64,000 nucleotides of DNA from NCBI GenBank assembly GCA_018335755.1, contig JAGXRK010000045.1:124001-188000 (forward strand), written 5' to 3'. Below the pieces are notes generated by a model. The model was not told the origin of the DNA. It ran no database searches and saw only the letters and a list, made by a program, of their open reading frames with translations. The position numbers and the translations under genes were made by a program. Shown one piece after another: positions 7,956 through 16,265 of the stretch (positions are counted from its first letter, which is position 1; the number at the start of each line of letters is the position of its first letter). This DNA is from Ignavibacterium sp. Lineage in GTDB: Bacteria; Bacteroidota; Ignavibacteria; Ignavibacteriales; Ignavibacteriaceae.

Positions 7956-9821
7956 ATGTGTGGTATTTTTGGTATAACTAGTAATATTGGAATTAATACT
8001 CAGAAACTTAAGAGTGTTAGCAAAGTTATATCTCATCGAGGACCAGATGATGAAGGTATCCTGCTCCTGAATTTTGAGACGAACCAACATAAACAATATA
8101 ATGGCTTAGATACAATTCCAGAACTTCATTACACAGAATTAAATGGAGAAACAAATTTTAATGCAGCACTTCTTCATCGCCGTCTTTCCATTATTGATAT
8201 TTCTTCGGCCGGGCATCAACCAATGGCTTACAATAATAACAAACTCTGGATCACTTATAATGGCGAAGTATATAACTATATTGAGATTAAGGCTGAACTG
8301 ATATCTAAAGGTTATAAATTTGTTACAGAATCTGATACTGAAGTAATTCTGGCAGCATATCAGGAATGGGGTACTGATTGTGTAAATCATTTTAATGGAA
8401 TGTGGTCTTTTGCTATTTGGGATAGTTTAAATAACCTATTTTTTTTAAGTCGAGATAGAGTGGGCGTTAAACCATTTTATTATTGTAATCATAATAATCA
8501 ATTCATTTTTTGCTCTGAAATTAAAGGGATAGTAACTTACCTGGAAAATAAGCTTACATTAAATAAGGAAAAAATATACGAGTATTTAATAAGAGGACAA
8601 ATTTTTGTTGGTGAATCTGAGGACACAATATTTGAAGAAGTAAAACAACTAATGCCCGGAAATAACCTAATATTTAAGAATAATAAAATAAAAATTAATA
8701 AATATTGGAATCTGGAGTTAACAAAAAACAAATTGTCATTTAATGAAAATGTAGAGCGATTCAGTGAATTGTTCCTTAGATCAATTAACTATAGATTGCG
8801 AAGTGATGTTGAAGTGGGGTCTTGTTTAAGTGGCGGATTAGACTCCAGCAGCTTAGTTTCATTTGCTTCAAAAAATTTTAATAAAAATTTTCATACCTTT
8901 TCCGCAATATGGCCGGGGGAAAAATGTGACGAATCTTATTATGTTGAAAAAGTAAATAATTTATATGAATGTTACCCCCACGCTTTCACACCTGATTTTG
9001 AAAATATTATTGAAGTTATAGATAAGGTAATTTGGTATCAGGAAATGCCATTAGCCGGCAGCAGTTTGTTAGCTCAATGGTTCGTTATGGAAAAAGCTAA
9101 AAAACACAATATTAAAGTTTTATTAGACGGACAAGGAGCTGATGAAATTTTGAGCGGTTATCCATTATATCTAATACCTTATATTAATGAAATGATTTTT
9201 TCTTTTAAATGGAATGAATTATATAAACACTATGATTCTCTGAAAAAAAATGGTTATCCGCTTAAGAGATTTTTTTCCATTCAAAAACATAGATTTATTA
9301 ACCAAAAACGAACAGCTTTTCCTATAAAAAACGATAACGTAAAAAATTATGTTTTTAATAATAAATACGCCTCTCCGCACAAATGTAATTATCTGCCAGA
9401 CTTTTTAGTTGATCAAATTGTAAAAACTAATTTGCCGGGATTATTGCATTTTGAGGATAGGAACTCAATGGCGCATTCTGTTGAGTCTCGAGTTCCCTTT
9501 TTAGACTATGAACTATTACAATTTGCCATAAGTATACCTACTGAACAAAAAATACATGGTTCATTGACAAAAATTATTTTACGCGAAGCAATGAAAAAGT
9601 ATTTACCAGTTGAAGTATATAATAGAACAGATAAGATAGGTTTTAGTACACCAATTGAACAGAGGCTATTTAACAGAAAAGGGGCAATATTTAATTATTG
9701 TTTAGATATTATAGAAAATTCAGAGCTAAACCAAATGGATTTGATTGATAAAGAGAAAATAAATTCTGAAAACGTTTTCGGAATTTATACTTTAGCAAAG
9801 TTTTTAGAAATCTGGAGATAA
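7956..9821 (+). CDS. Asparagine synthase (glutamine-hydrolysing) family protein, Cys2 present
   Basis: This two-domain glutamine amidotransferase has an N-terminal Ntn glutaminase with the mature nucleophile Cys2 (MCGIFGI), the RRLSIID and NGEVYNY glutamine-binding segments, and a C-terminal ATP-pyrophosphatase synthetase domain with the PP-loop LSGGLDSSS near residue 290. Its 621 residues fit the long AsnB-type proteins found in O-antigen clusters. In Pseudomonas aeruginosa a relative, WbpS, is linked to amidation of sugar uronic acids, so uronamide formation on this glycan is a reasonable inference; free asparagine synthesis cannot be excluded. Compare the homologue at 16265, which lacks Cys2. 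Confidence 0.85.
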   Translation: MCGIFGITSNIGINTQKLKSVSKVISHRGPDDEGILLLNFETNQHKQYNGLDTIPELHYTELNGETNFNAALLHRRLSIIDISSAGHQPMAYNNNKLWITYNGEVYNYIEIKAELISKGYKFVTESDTEVILAAYQEWGTDCVNHFNGMWSFAIWDSLNNLFFLSRDRVGVKPFYYCNHNNQFIFCSEIKGIVTYLENKLTLNKEKIYEYLIRGQIFVGESEDTIFEEVKQLMPGNNLIFKNNKIKINKYWNLELTKNKLSFNENVERFSELFLRSINYRLRSDVEVGSCLSGGLDSSSLVSFASKNFNKNFHTFSAIWPGEKCDESYYVEKVNNLYECYPHAFTPDFENIIEVIDKVIWYQEMPLAGSSLLAQWFVMEKAKKHNIKVLLDGQGADEILSGYPLYLIPYINEMIFSFKWNELYKHYDSLKKNGYPLKRFFSIQKHRFINQKRTAFPIKNDNVKNYVFNNKYASPHKCNYLPDFLVDQIVKTNLPGLLHFEDRNSMAHSVESRVPFLDYELLQFAISIPTEQKIHGSLTKIILREAMKKYLPVEVYNRTDKIGFSTPIEQRLFNRKGAIFNYCLDIIENSELNQMDLIDKEKINSENVFGIYTLAKFLEIWR

Positions 9822-9822
9822 T

Positions 9823-11316
9823 TTGGGCAATTTAATAAACTTTGGTAAAGATACACTAATTTATGGACTGGGAGACGGTTTAAAGAAATTTATTGGAATA
9901 TTTCTTTTACCTTTTTATACACGTGCTTTAAGCCCAGCTGATTATGGGCTTCTTGACACTTTAGCTACGTTTTCATTTTTTATTTCCGCTATAATTGGTG
10001 TTGGAATTGACTCAGCGAGCGGATACTATTTTTTCGAAGTCAAAGATGAAGAAAAAAAAGGGAAAATATTATATACAACTTTTATATTACGTCTATTAAC
10101 TACTGTGCCCTCTCTGGTACTGAGTATATTCTCCCAAGAAATATCCGTTTTTCTATTTGACACAACAAATTATACCTGGCTGGTTTTTATAAGCTGTATA
10201 ACTATTCCGGTCTCTTTTATGCTCTCGGAACAGTCAACTATTTATCGCTTATTCAGACAGCCATGGAAATTCAATTTAATTACAATATTAAAATCCGTTG
10301 GTAGTATTGGATTGGGTATTACACTGGTTGTAGTTTTAAGATGGGGTGTTTTAGGAGCGATGCTGGCGGCTCTTATTAGCAGCCTGGTTGTTATTATATT
10401 TTCTTTTTTTTATTTCACAAAATATAAATATAATTATTCCTTCAGTTGGGAATATGCAAAAAAGATGCTGATATTCGGTTATCCACTTATTTGGGCGGGT
10501 GTAGCTCAATGGGTATATGTTAGCTCGGATCGTTTTTTTCTACTAAGTTATAGAAATCTTACAGAAATCGGGTATTATTCAATGGGGTCAATCTTTTCGC
10601 AACCCATAAATTTGTTAAATGCGGCTATTCAAACTAGCTTCGGGGTTTTGTTTTGGGATATGTATCATAAAGAACAGGAACCAAAAACAAATAGTAAAAA
10701 ATTTTCTTCTGATGCATTTAAAATATATGTGGTTACAGCAACAATAATCTCTGTTTTTCTATCAATCTTTAGCACAAATCTGATTAATTTTATAACAACA
10801 CCTGCTTACATTATGGGCAGTTTGGCAGTTCCTTTATTAACTTTCTCAGTAGTCTTTGCACAAGGACAGCAGATTGTCTCACCAGGTATTACTATAAGTA
10901 AAAAAACATGGCATTATAGTTGGCTGGTTTCAGTTGCCGCAATAATTAATATCGGACTTAATTTTTATTTTGTACCCAGATGGGGATTTGTTGGTGCTGG
11001 TTTTACAACTGTTATTTCATATTTTGCTTATTTTATTGGATGTTATTTTATCTCACAGAGATATCTAAAAGTTAATTTCAATCTGATTCGGATACTAATA
11101 TTTGTTTTTTTTGCTTTCACAATTGCTTTTTTAGTTCCTTATTCTGAATTAAAAACCACAATTAATATCGCAATTTTTTATAAAATTTTATTATTAGGAT
11201 TAACCTTTCTTTTACCGTTCTTACTGGGCTTAATAACATTCCGCCAAATTGTACTGATAAAAGAAAAATTACTGGTTCTTGTGAAACAGATTAAAGGGCA
11301 AATTCTTAAAAGATAA
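9823..11316 (+). CDS. Wzx-type oligosaccharide flippase
   Basis: The 497-residue polytopic protein belongs to the polysaccharide transporter/MOP flippase group. The N-terminal NFGKDTLIYGLGDGLKKFIG segment and many hydrophobic helices (about 12-14) are typical. It should move lipid-linked repeat units across the inner membrane. The start is TTG at 9823, one base after the previous stop, and the stop overlaps the next start by one base (TAATG). It is followed directly by the polymerase candidate, the usual Wzx-Wzy pairing. Confidence 0.85.
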   Translation: MGNLINFGKDTLIYGLGDGLKKFIGIFLLPFYTRALSPADYGLLDTLATFSFFISAIIGVGIDSASGYYFFEVKDEEKKGKILYTTFILRLLTTVPSLVLSIFSQEISVFLFDTTNYTWLVFISCITIPVSFMLSEQSTIYRLFRQPWKFNLITILKSVGSIGLGITLVVVLRWGVLGAMLAALISSLVVIIFSFFYFTKYKYNYSFSWEYAKKMLIFGYPLIWAGVAQWVYVSSDRFFLLSYRNLTEIGYYSMGSIFSQPINLLNAAIQTSFGVLFWDMYHKEQEPKTNSKKFSSDAFKIYVVTATIISVFLSIFSTNLINFITTPAYIMGSLAVPLLTFSVVFAQGQQIVSPGITISKKTWHYSWLVSVAAIINIGLNFYFVPRWGFVGAGFTTVISYFAYFIGCYFISQRYLKVNFNLIRILIFVFFAFTIAFLVPYSELKTTINIAIFYKILLLGLTFLLPFLLGLITFRQIVLIKEKLLVLVKQIKGQILKR

Positions 11317-12785
11317 TGCTGCCTTTAATATTTACAGCTTTGGTTGGAGTAATAATATTTACTGCATTCATTATAATTATTCATAATAAACCGGATTTTT
11401 GGTTTTGGTTATTCCTGAATCTTTACTTTGATCCTGGTGGCTACATTAGAGGATATTTGGGTGGAGCACTTATTGGGCCATTAAATATGTCAGATATTTT
11501 CATAGTCGGTATAGTTATTTGTTTAATCTCTGCACGAGTAAATTGGAATTTAATTGGTAAGGATAAATTATTTGTCAATTTTTTATCTATGCTTATAATT
11601 TTTGGCGTTTATCATTTTGTGATTTTTGGCGGGATAGTACCATACTATAAGGACGATCTCAATTACTTTTCCTTTCTAATAAAAAATCGTATTTATATTT
11701 ATGGTATTATTATATTTGTTTCAGTCTATGCATTTGCTCTAAGGAATTTGAATTATTATTATACAATAACCTTATCTGTGGGTATAATATGTCTTACTGC
11801 TTACTGGATAACATTAACTACTGGAATTAATTTAATACCAGTTGTTGAGTTAAAAAGATATTCGGGAAAAGTAGATACTGGAATGACAAGATTAGGTATT
11901 TATAGCTTTGGAATATTTTATCAGCTTTTTTTATTGGCACTCATTTGTTTTTTATTAACTCAAAAAGAAAAAATAAAATTATATTATAAAACGTGGTTAT
12001 ATTATGGTGGAATATTGATGGTAATGACAGCGTTGGTAAGTCTTACCAGAAGATTACAAATAGACATTTTAGCCTCTGTACTTTTAGTAATAATTCTAAT
12101 AGTATATTTATATGGTCTTGAAAAACTGTTTAAGCCTCTTAAACTTGTATTGCCCATTATACTAATAGTGATAGCTATGCTTTTTACTTTACCTGAATAC
12201 ACAGATCATATAGTTAAAACCGGTGAAGATACTTTTTCTATTCTATTTACTGGTGAGGATGCTGGTGGAGTCGAGGAATACAGGGTTAAAGGAACCGGTG
12301 ATCTAGAGATTGTAAAAAATTTAATCGGTGATAATTTGTTTTTTGGTAATGGGTTTTCTCATATAGATTGGGGGAATGAAAACGGGATAACATCAACTAG
12401 AGGAGATAAATTTGCTGTTGCTTGGGATGCGGCCGAGGAAGTTCCGATTTATTTTTCACTTTTTGCTTATGGAATCGCTGGTGTAATCTTAATTGCACTT
12501 TTGTATGTTTTTTTAATAAAATTATCATTTAATTTGTTAAAAAAAATAAAAATGCATTATGCAATTAATCTTAAAGAACCTTTGATACTATTGTTTTCTA
12601 TTTATTTTTTATCGAGCGTTGCAAAAATGTTCACTTCAAATTTATATCAACTTGGTTCAGCTTTTTTTGCTACCAACTTAAGTAGTACTGCAGTATTAAT
12701 AGGGATTGGATTTGCTTTGTATAGTAAAATATTTTTTGACCTTGTACAAGGAATACAAAACAATATTCGTTATTCATTTAAGTAG
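11316..12785 (+). CDS. O-antigen polymerase/ligase-like membrane protein (Wzy-like)
   Basis: The 489-residue product has about 11-12 hydrophobic segments and one large soluble loop between about residues 295 and 385 (GEDAGGVEEYRVKGTGDLE...FGNGFSHIDWG), as expected for the periplasmic loop of Wzy polymerases or WaaL-type ligases. Sequence conservation in this group is too low to separate polymerase from ligase by eye. Direct coupling to the flippase gene and location inside the cluster favour a repeat-unit polymerase. Confidence 0.68.
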   Translation: MLPLIFTALVGVIIFTAFIIIIHNKPDFWFWLFLNLYFDPGGYIRGYLGGALIGPLNMSDIFIVGIVICLISARVNWNLIGKDKLFVNFLSMLIIFGVYHFVIFGGIVPYYKDDLNYFSFLIKNRIYIYGIIIFVSVYAFALRNLNYYYTITLSVGIICLTAYWITLTTGINLIPVVELKRYSGKVDTGMTRLGIYSFGIFYQLFLLALICFLLTQKEKIKLYYKTWLYYGGILMVMTALVSLTRRLQIDILASVLLVIILIVYLYGLEKLFKPLKLVLPIILIVIAMLFTLPEYTDHIVKTGEDTFSILFTGEDAGGVEEYRVKGTGDLEIVKNLIGDNLFFGNGFSHIDWGNENGITSTRGDKFAVAWDAAEEVPIYFSLFAYGIAGVILIALLYVFLIKLSFNLLKKIKMHYAINLKEPLILLFSIYFLSSVAKMFTSNLYQLGSAFFATNLSSTAVLIGIGFALYSKIFFDLVQGIQNNIRYSFK

Positions 12786-12826
12786 TAATTTACTTTTAAT
12801 TTTTATAAAATTTCAGGAATTAAGTT

Positions 12827-13456
12827 TTGAATAAAAAAAGAATTTTGGTTTTAGCACCACACACCGATGATGGTGAATTTGGTTGTGGTGGTTCAATAGC
12901 ACGTTTTATATCAGAAGGAGACGATTTATACTATGCTGCTTTTTCTCTTGCTGAAGAATCTGTCCCCCCGCCATTTCCAAAGAATATTCTTGAGACAGAA
13001 GTTAAAAAGGCTACTTCTACATTAGGCATAGTGCCTGCAAACTTATTACTTTTTAGGTACAGAGTAAGATACTTTGCTTATCATAGACAAGAGATTCTCG
13101 AAGATTTAGTACTATTAAATAAAGAGTTAAATCCAGATCTCGTGTTTATGCCAGCCACACACGATTTACATCAGGATCATTCTACCGTAGCTTTTGAAGG
13201 TCTAAGAGCTTTTAAAAAAACATCTATTTTGGCTTATGAGATGCCCTGGAATAATTTGAATTTTGCGACTCAAGCATTTATCGTATTTGATGAAAATGAC
13301 TTAAATAAAAAGTTAGATGCTCTAAATTGCTATAACTCCCAAAAGGGTCGCAATTATGTTTCTGAAGAATTTATACGAAGTTTGGCAGTTACACGCGGTG
13401 TTCAGATAGGAGCAAAATATGCTGAGGTTTTTGAGGTTGTAAGATGGATATTATAA
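12827..13456 (+). CDS. PIG-L/LmbE-family N-deacetylase
   Basis: This 209-residue zinc hydrolase family removes N-acetyl groups from GlcNAc-type sugars. The N-terminal LVLAPHTDDGEFGCGG motif contains the zinc and catalytic residues (H12, D14, D15), and the HDLHQDHSTVA segment supplies the third zinc-binding His. The start is TTG at 12827 (no earlier in-frame start fits). The next gene, a GNAT, overlaps by 13 bp, which suggests deacetylation followed by re-acylation of the same position. The sugar substrate is not known. Confidence 0.83.
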   Translation: MNKKRILVLAPHTDDGEFGCGGSIARFISEGDDLYYAAFSLAEESVPPPFPKNILETEVKKATSTLGIVPANLLLFRYRVRYFAYHRQEILEDLVLLNKELNPDLVFMPATHDLHQDHSTVAFEGLRAFKKTSILAYEMPWNNLNFATQAFIVFDENDLNKKLDALNCYNSQKGRNYVSEEFIRSLAVTRGVQIGAKYAEVFEVVRWIL

Positions 13457-13893
13457 TAAAAAAATTAGACAGGAACTATCTAAAAACTAACATAGAAGCT
13501 TTCATTAATATTCTTAAAAATGAACCTTATGAATATTGGGATGAGCAAAATTTCTTAATCGATTTATTATATAAATATGATCTTAGCTATTATTTAGAAC
13601 TGGACGAAGTACTTGTATCTTATATTATTTCATCGATCAAGCAGAACAGAGTAGCTTATATTCACAAATTTATGACTGATAAAAATTATAGGAGCAAAGG
13701 ATTGGGCTCACTAATCTTTAAAGTGTTTGTGTTAAATTGTTCCCAGAATAATATCAGTGAAATTCAGCTTTCAGTTATCAAATCAAATGATGCTGCAATA
13801 AAGTTTTATTCAAATAATGGTTTTTCTATTATTTCAGATAAGTGGGATAATATTAATAATATTGAATCATTATTGATGCTGAAGAAAATATGA
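13444..13893 (+). CDS. GNAT-family N-acetyltransferase
   Basis: The 149-residue single-domain protein shows the GNAT acetyl-CoA pyrophosphate loop as KNYRSKGLGSLIF (about 78-90) and the C-terminal NDAAIKFYSNNGF segment near 118-130 that ends the fold. It begins inside the 3' end of the deacetylase gene and is followed 7 bp later by the WbqC gene, so the three form a tight block. It probably acylates the amine exposed by the deacetylase; this is inference from context. Confidence 0.72.
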   Translation: MDIIIKKLDRNYLKTNIEAFINILKNEPYEYWDEQNFLIDLLYKYDLSYYLELDEVLVSYIISSIKQNRVAYIHKFMTDKNYRSKGLGSLIFKVFVLNCSQNNISEIQLSVIKSNDAAIKFYSNNGFSIISDKWDNINNIESLLMLKKI

Positions 13894-13900
13894 TAATACT

Positions 13901-14590
13901 ATGATAGTCGCAATCCATCAACCAAATTTCCTGCCCTGGATAGGTTTTTTTAATAAAATAAAAAATTCTGACTTATTTGTTTTCCTGGACGATGTACAAT
14001 TTGAAAGGGGCAAAACATTCACATCTAGAACCAGAATTTTAATTAATGGTCAAGAAAATTGGTTAACTGTCCCTGTTGTAAATAAATCAGAATTGATAGC
14101 TATTAAAGATATAAAAGTTGATAAAAGCTTTATTTGGAAACACAAGCATTTACGCACACTGGAATTAAACTACAAAAAACATCCCTACTTTAATGAGGTT
14201 TTTAAAATCCTGGAAGATATCTATAAAAACGAAACTGTTTTTTTAATAGACTATAATATTTCATTCATTTTAAGAATCTGTGATTATTTAGATATACGAA
14301 AAAAAATCATCAATTCCAGCGATATTGAAGGCGTTACTGATAAAAATAGTTGGGAAAAACTTTTATATATCCTGATTAAAACCGAAGCAAAAATTTATCT
14401 GTCAGGTTCCGGTGAGGGTTCAAAAAGATACGTGAACGAAAGTGACCTTCGAAAAAATGATATATCACTGTTATGGCAGGATTATAATATGCAGACTTAT
14501 ATTCAGAAAAATTCAAGGGATTTTGTTTCTCATCTATCTATTATTGATTTACTTTTCAACTATGGAAAAAATGCAACGCGTTTCATTTAA
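13901..14590 (+). CDS. WbqC family protein
   Basis: The 229-residue protein carries the WbqC-family N-terminus: AIHQPNFLPWIGFFNKIKNS (4-23) followed by DVQFERGKTFTSRTRI and the WLTVPV strand. WbqC-like proteins occur in many O-antigen and capsule clusters; the family has been proposed to make or transfer modified sugar precursors but lacks a firmly established reaction. Its 3' end overlaps the following glycosyltransferase start at 14562 by 29 bp. Confidence 0.82.
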   Translation: MIVAIHQPNFLPWIGFFNKIKNSDLFVFLDDVQFERGKTFTSRTRILINGQENWLTVPVVNKSELIAIKDIKVDKSFIWKHKHLRTLELNYKKHPYFNEVFKILEDIYKNETVFLIDYNISFILRICDYLDIRKKIINSSDIEGVTDKNSWEKLLYILIKTEAKIYLSGSGEGSKRYVNESDLRKNDISLLWQDYNMQTYIQKNSRDFVSHLSIIDLLFNYGKNATRFI

Positions 14591-15809
14591 AAATAAATTA
14601 ATTATACTTATCAATACTTCTGGTAGTTATAAAGGAGGTGCTCAGAAAAGATATTTAGCCTTGTTTAGTTATCTGCAACGAATTGGTGCAGATGATTACT
14701 TTCTATTGTTAAATGATAGTCTCTATGAGGCTTGTTTAAGAGATAAAATTCTTATAAGTTCAAAAAATATAATTTTTATCAAGATCAAAAAAGCTCGAGA
14801 GAAAGGTATTGCATTTAATAATAGTCCGTCAAACATAAATAGTGAGTCATCAGCTCATCAAAAACTAATCTTAAAGATCTATCCTACTCTCGGTCTGATA
14901 ATGAGTTACTTTAAACAGTTAAAGAGATGGGCTATTTATAATTTAGAGCTGATAAAAATTATTAAAAGACTTAATATTGGTTTAATATATGGTGTGTTTT
15001 CAGGTGGTATTTGGTCATGGCAAGTGGCGAGATTAATGGGTATAAAATTTATCTATAGCTATAATGATGCTTCTGCAGCAATGATTGAAAGAAGTATTTT
15101 TAAAATACTAAAATCTGAATATTATGTCTTAAAGTTTGCAGATAAAATTGATTTTCTGAGCGAAGGTGTACTACACAAATTGAATGAAAAAGGTATTTAT
15201 ATTAAAAATGACAAAGCCTTAATTTCACCCAATAGTTTTATTACATATGAAAATTTTTATCCGGAATATCCCAAAATCAATCGGATAGTTTTTTCCGGAA
15301 GGCTCACTAACTTCAAGCAACCTACTCTTTTACTCGAGGCTATTTCTATTTTAAAGCTAAGAAATTTTACTGATTTCACTTTAATAATTCTAGGTGAAGG
15401 TTATTTAATGCCTCAATTACTCAAATACAAGGAAGATTTCAATCTGGATAATGTATTATTAAAAGGAGGTGTTTCTGATACAGCAAATTATCTAAAGAAA
15501 AGTAAAATATTTTTATCTTTACAGAAAGATAACAACTATCCAAGTCAGGCTCTATTGGAGGCTATGAGTTGTGGTAATGCAGTTATAGCAACTGATGTCG
15601 GAGAAACAAGAAAATTAATTACAGAAAGTGAAGGAATCTTGGTCCCATTTTCAGCGGAAAAAATTGCTGATGCGATACGATTTCTCTTAGAAAATACAGA
15701 AGAATGTTTTCGCCTTGGTCAGAATGCAAGAAAGAAGGCAATAACTGAACATAATATAGAAAAATATTCAACATATTTTTTTGAAATCGTTGAAAATACT
15801 ATTAGTTAA
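14562..15809 (+). CDS. Glycosyltransferase family 4
   Basis: The C-terminal GT-B domain is clear: IVFSGRLTNFKQPTLLLEAI opens the donor domain and NNYPSQALLEAMSCGNAVIA contains the Glu residues that bind the nucleotide-sugar. The open frame extends upstream to 14442, but that start would overlap WbqC by about 150 bp. The ATG at 14562 (MEKMQRVSF) leads directly into the LIILINTSGSYKGG Rossmann strand, so I place the start there; 14571 is a second possibility. The protein has about 415 residues. A 5'-truncated relative of its last 90 residues follows at 15888. Confidence 0.82.
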   Translation: MEKMQRVSFKNKLIILINTSGSYKGGAQKRYLALFSYLQRIGADDYFLLLNDSLYEACLRDKILISSKNIIFIKIKKAREKGIAFNNSPSNINSESSAHQKLILKIYPTLGLIMSYFKQLKRWAIYNLELIKIIKRLNIGLIYGVFSGGIWSWQVARLMGIKFIYSYNDASAAMIERSIFKILKSEYYVLKFADKIDFLSEGVLHKLNEKGIYIKNDKALISPNSFITYENFYPEYPKINRIVFSGRLTNFKQPTLLLEAISILKLRNFTDFTLIILGEGYLMPQLLKYKEDFNLDNVLLKGGVSDTANYLKKSKIFLSLQKDNNYPSQALLEAMSCGNAVIATDVGETRKLITESEGILVPFSAEKIADAIRFLLENTEECFRLGQNARKKAITEHNIEKYSTYFFEIVENTIS

Positions 15810-15887
15810 ATTGAAATATCGCCTATTTATCAGTCACATAAATAGCTTCACAAATTTTCAAAAAACTGTCTTTTATATCTTAAAAAA

Positions 15888-16265
15888 TTGTGCGCTCATT
15901 TTGAAGTTCAAATTTTCTTTCAATCAAAGCTATTTCCATATAATGCTTCTGTTTTTGTCTCGATTCAAACGACAAATAATTATCCTTCTCAAAGTGTGCT
16001 TGAAGCCATGGGATGTGGTAATGCAATTATCGCCACAGATGTCGGTGATACGAGAATGTTTATTAACGACAAAAACGGCATACTAATTGGACTTAATATA
16101 AACAATTTAGTAAATGCAATTGAATCTTTGTATCTGAATAAAGAATTAAGTTTACGATTAGGTATGAATGCCTATTCTTATGTTCGTGAAAACCACACAA
16201 TAGATAAAATGGCCGATTATTATATCAATTTGTTTAACATAACTAGCACTAAAAGGGTAAGCTAA
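15888..16265 (+). pseudogene. 5'-truncated glycosyltransferase family 4 fragment
   Basis: Only the last third of a GT-B enzyme is present. From about 15940 the frame reads SVFVSIQTTNNYPSQSVLEA and then the donor-site and terminal helices, clearly related to the end of the preceding gene (NNYPSQALLEA, IATDVGETR against IATDVGDTR). No Rossmann acceptor domain or convincing start precedes it, and 15810-15940 is AT-rich without a coding pattern, although QSKLFPY before it looks like decayed family sequence. It is a remnant of a duplicated or displaced gene. Its stop overlaps the start of the next gene by one base (TAATG). Confidence 0.72.

Noticed and set aside
14442..14561. Longer N-terminus of the GT4 enzyme
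   Set aside because: It would overlap the WbqC gene by about 150 bp, and the GT-B Rossmann strand starts only after residue 41 of that frame.
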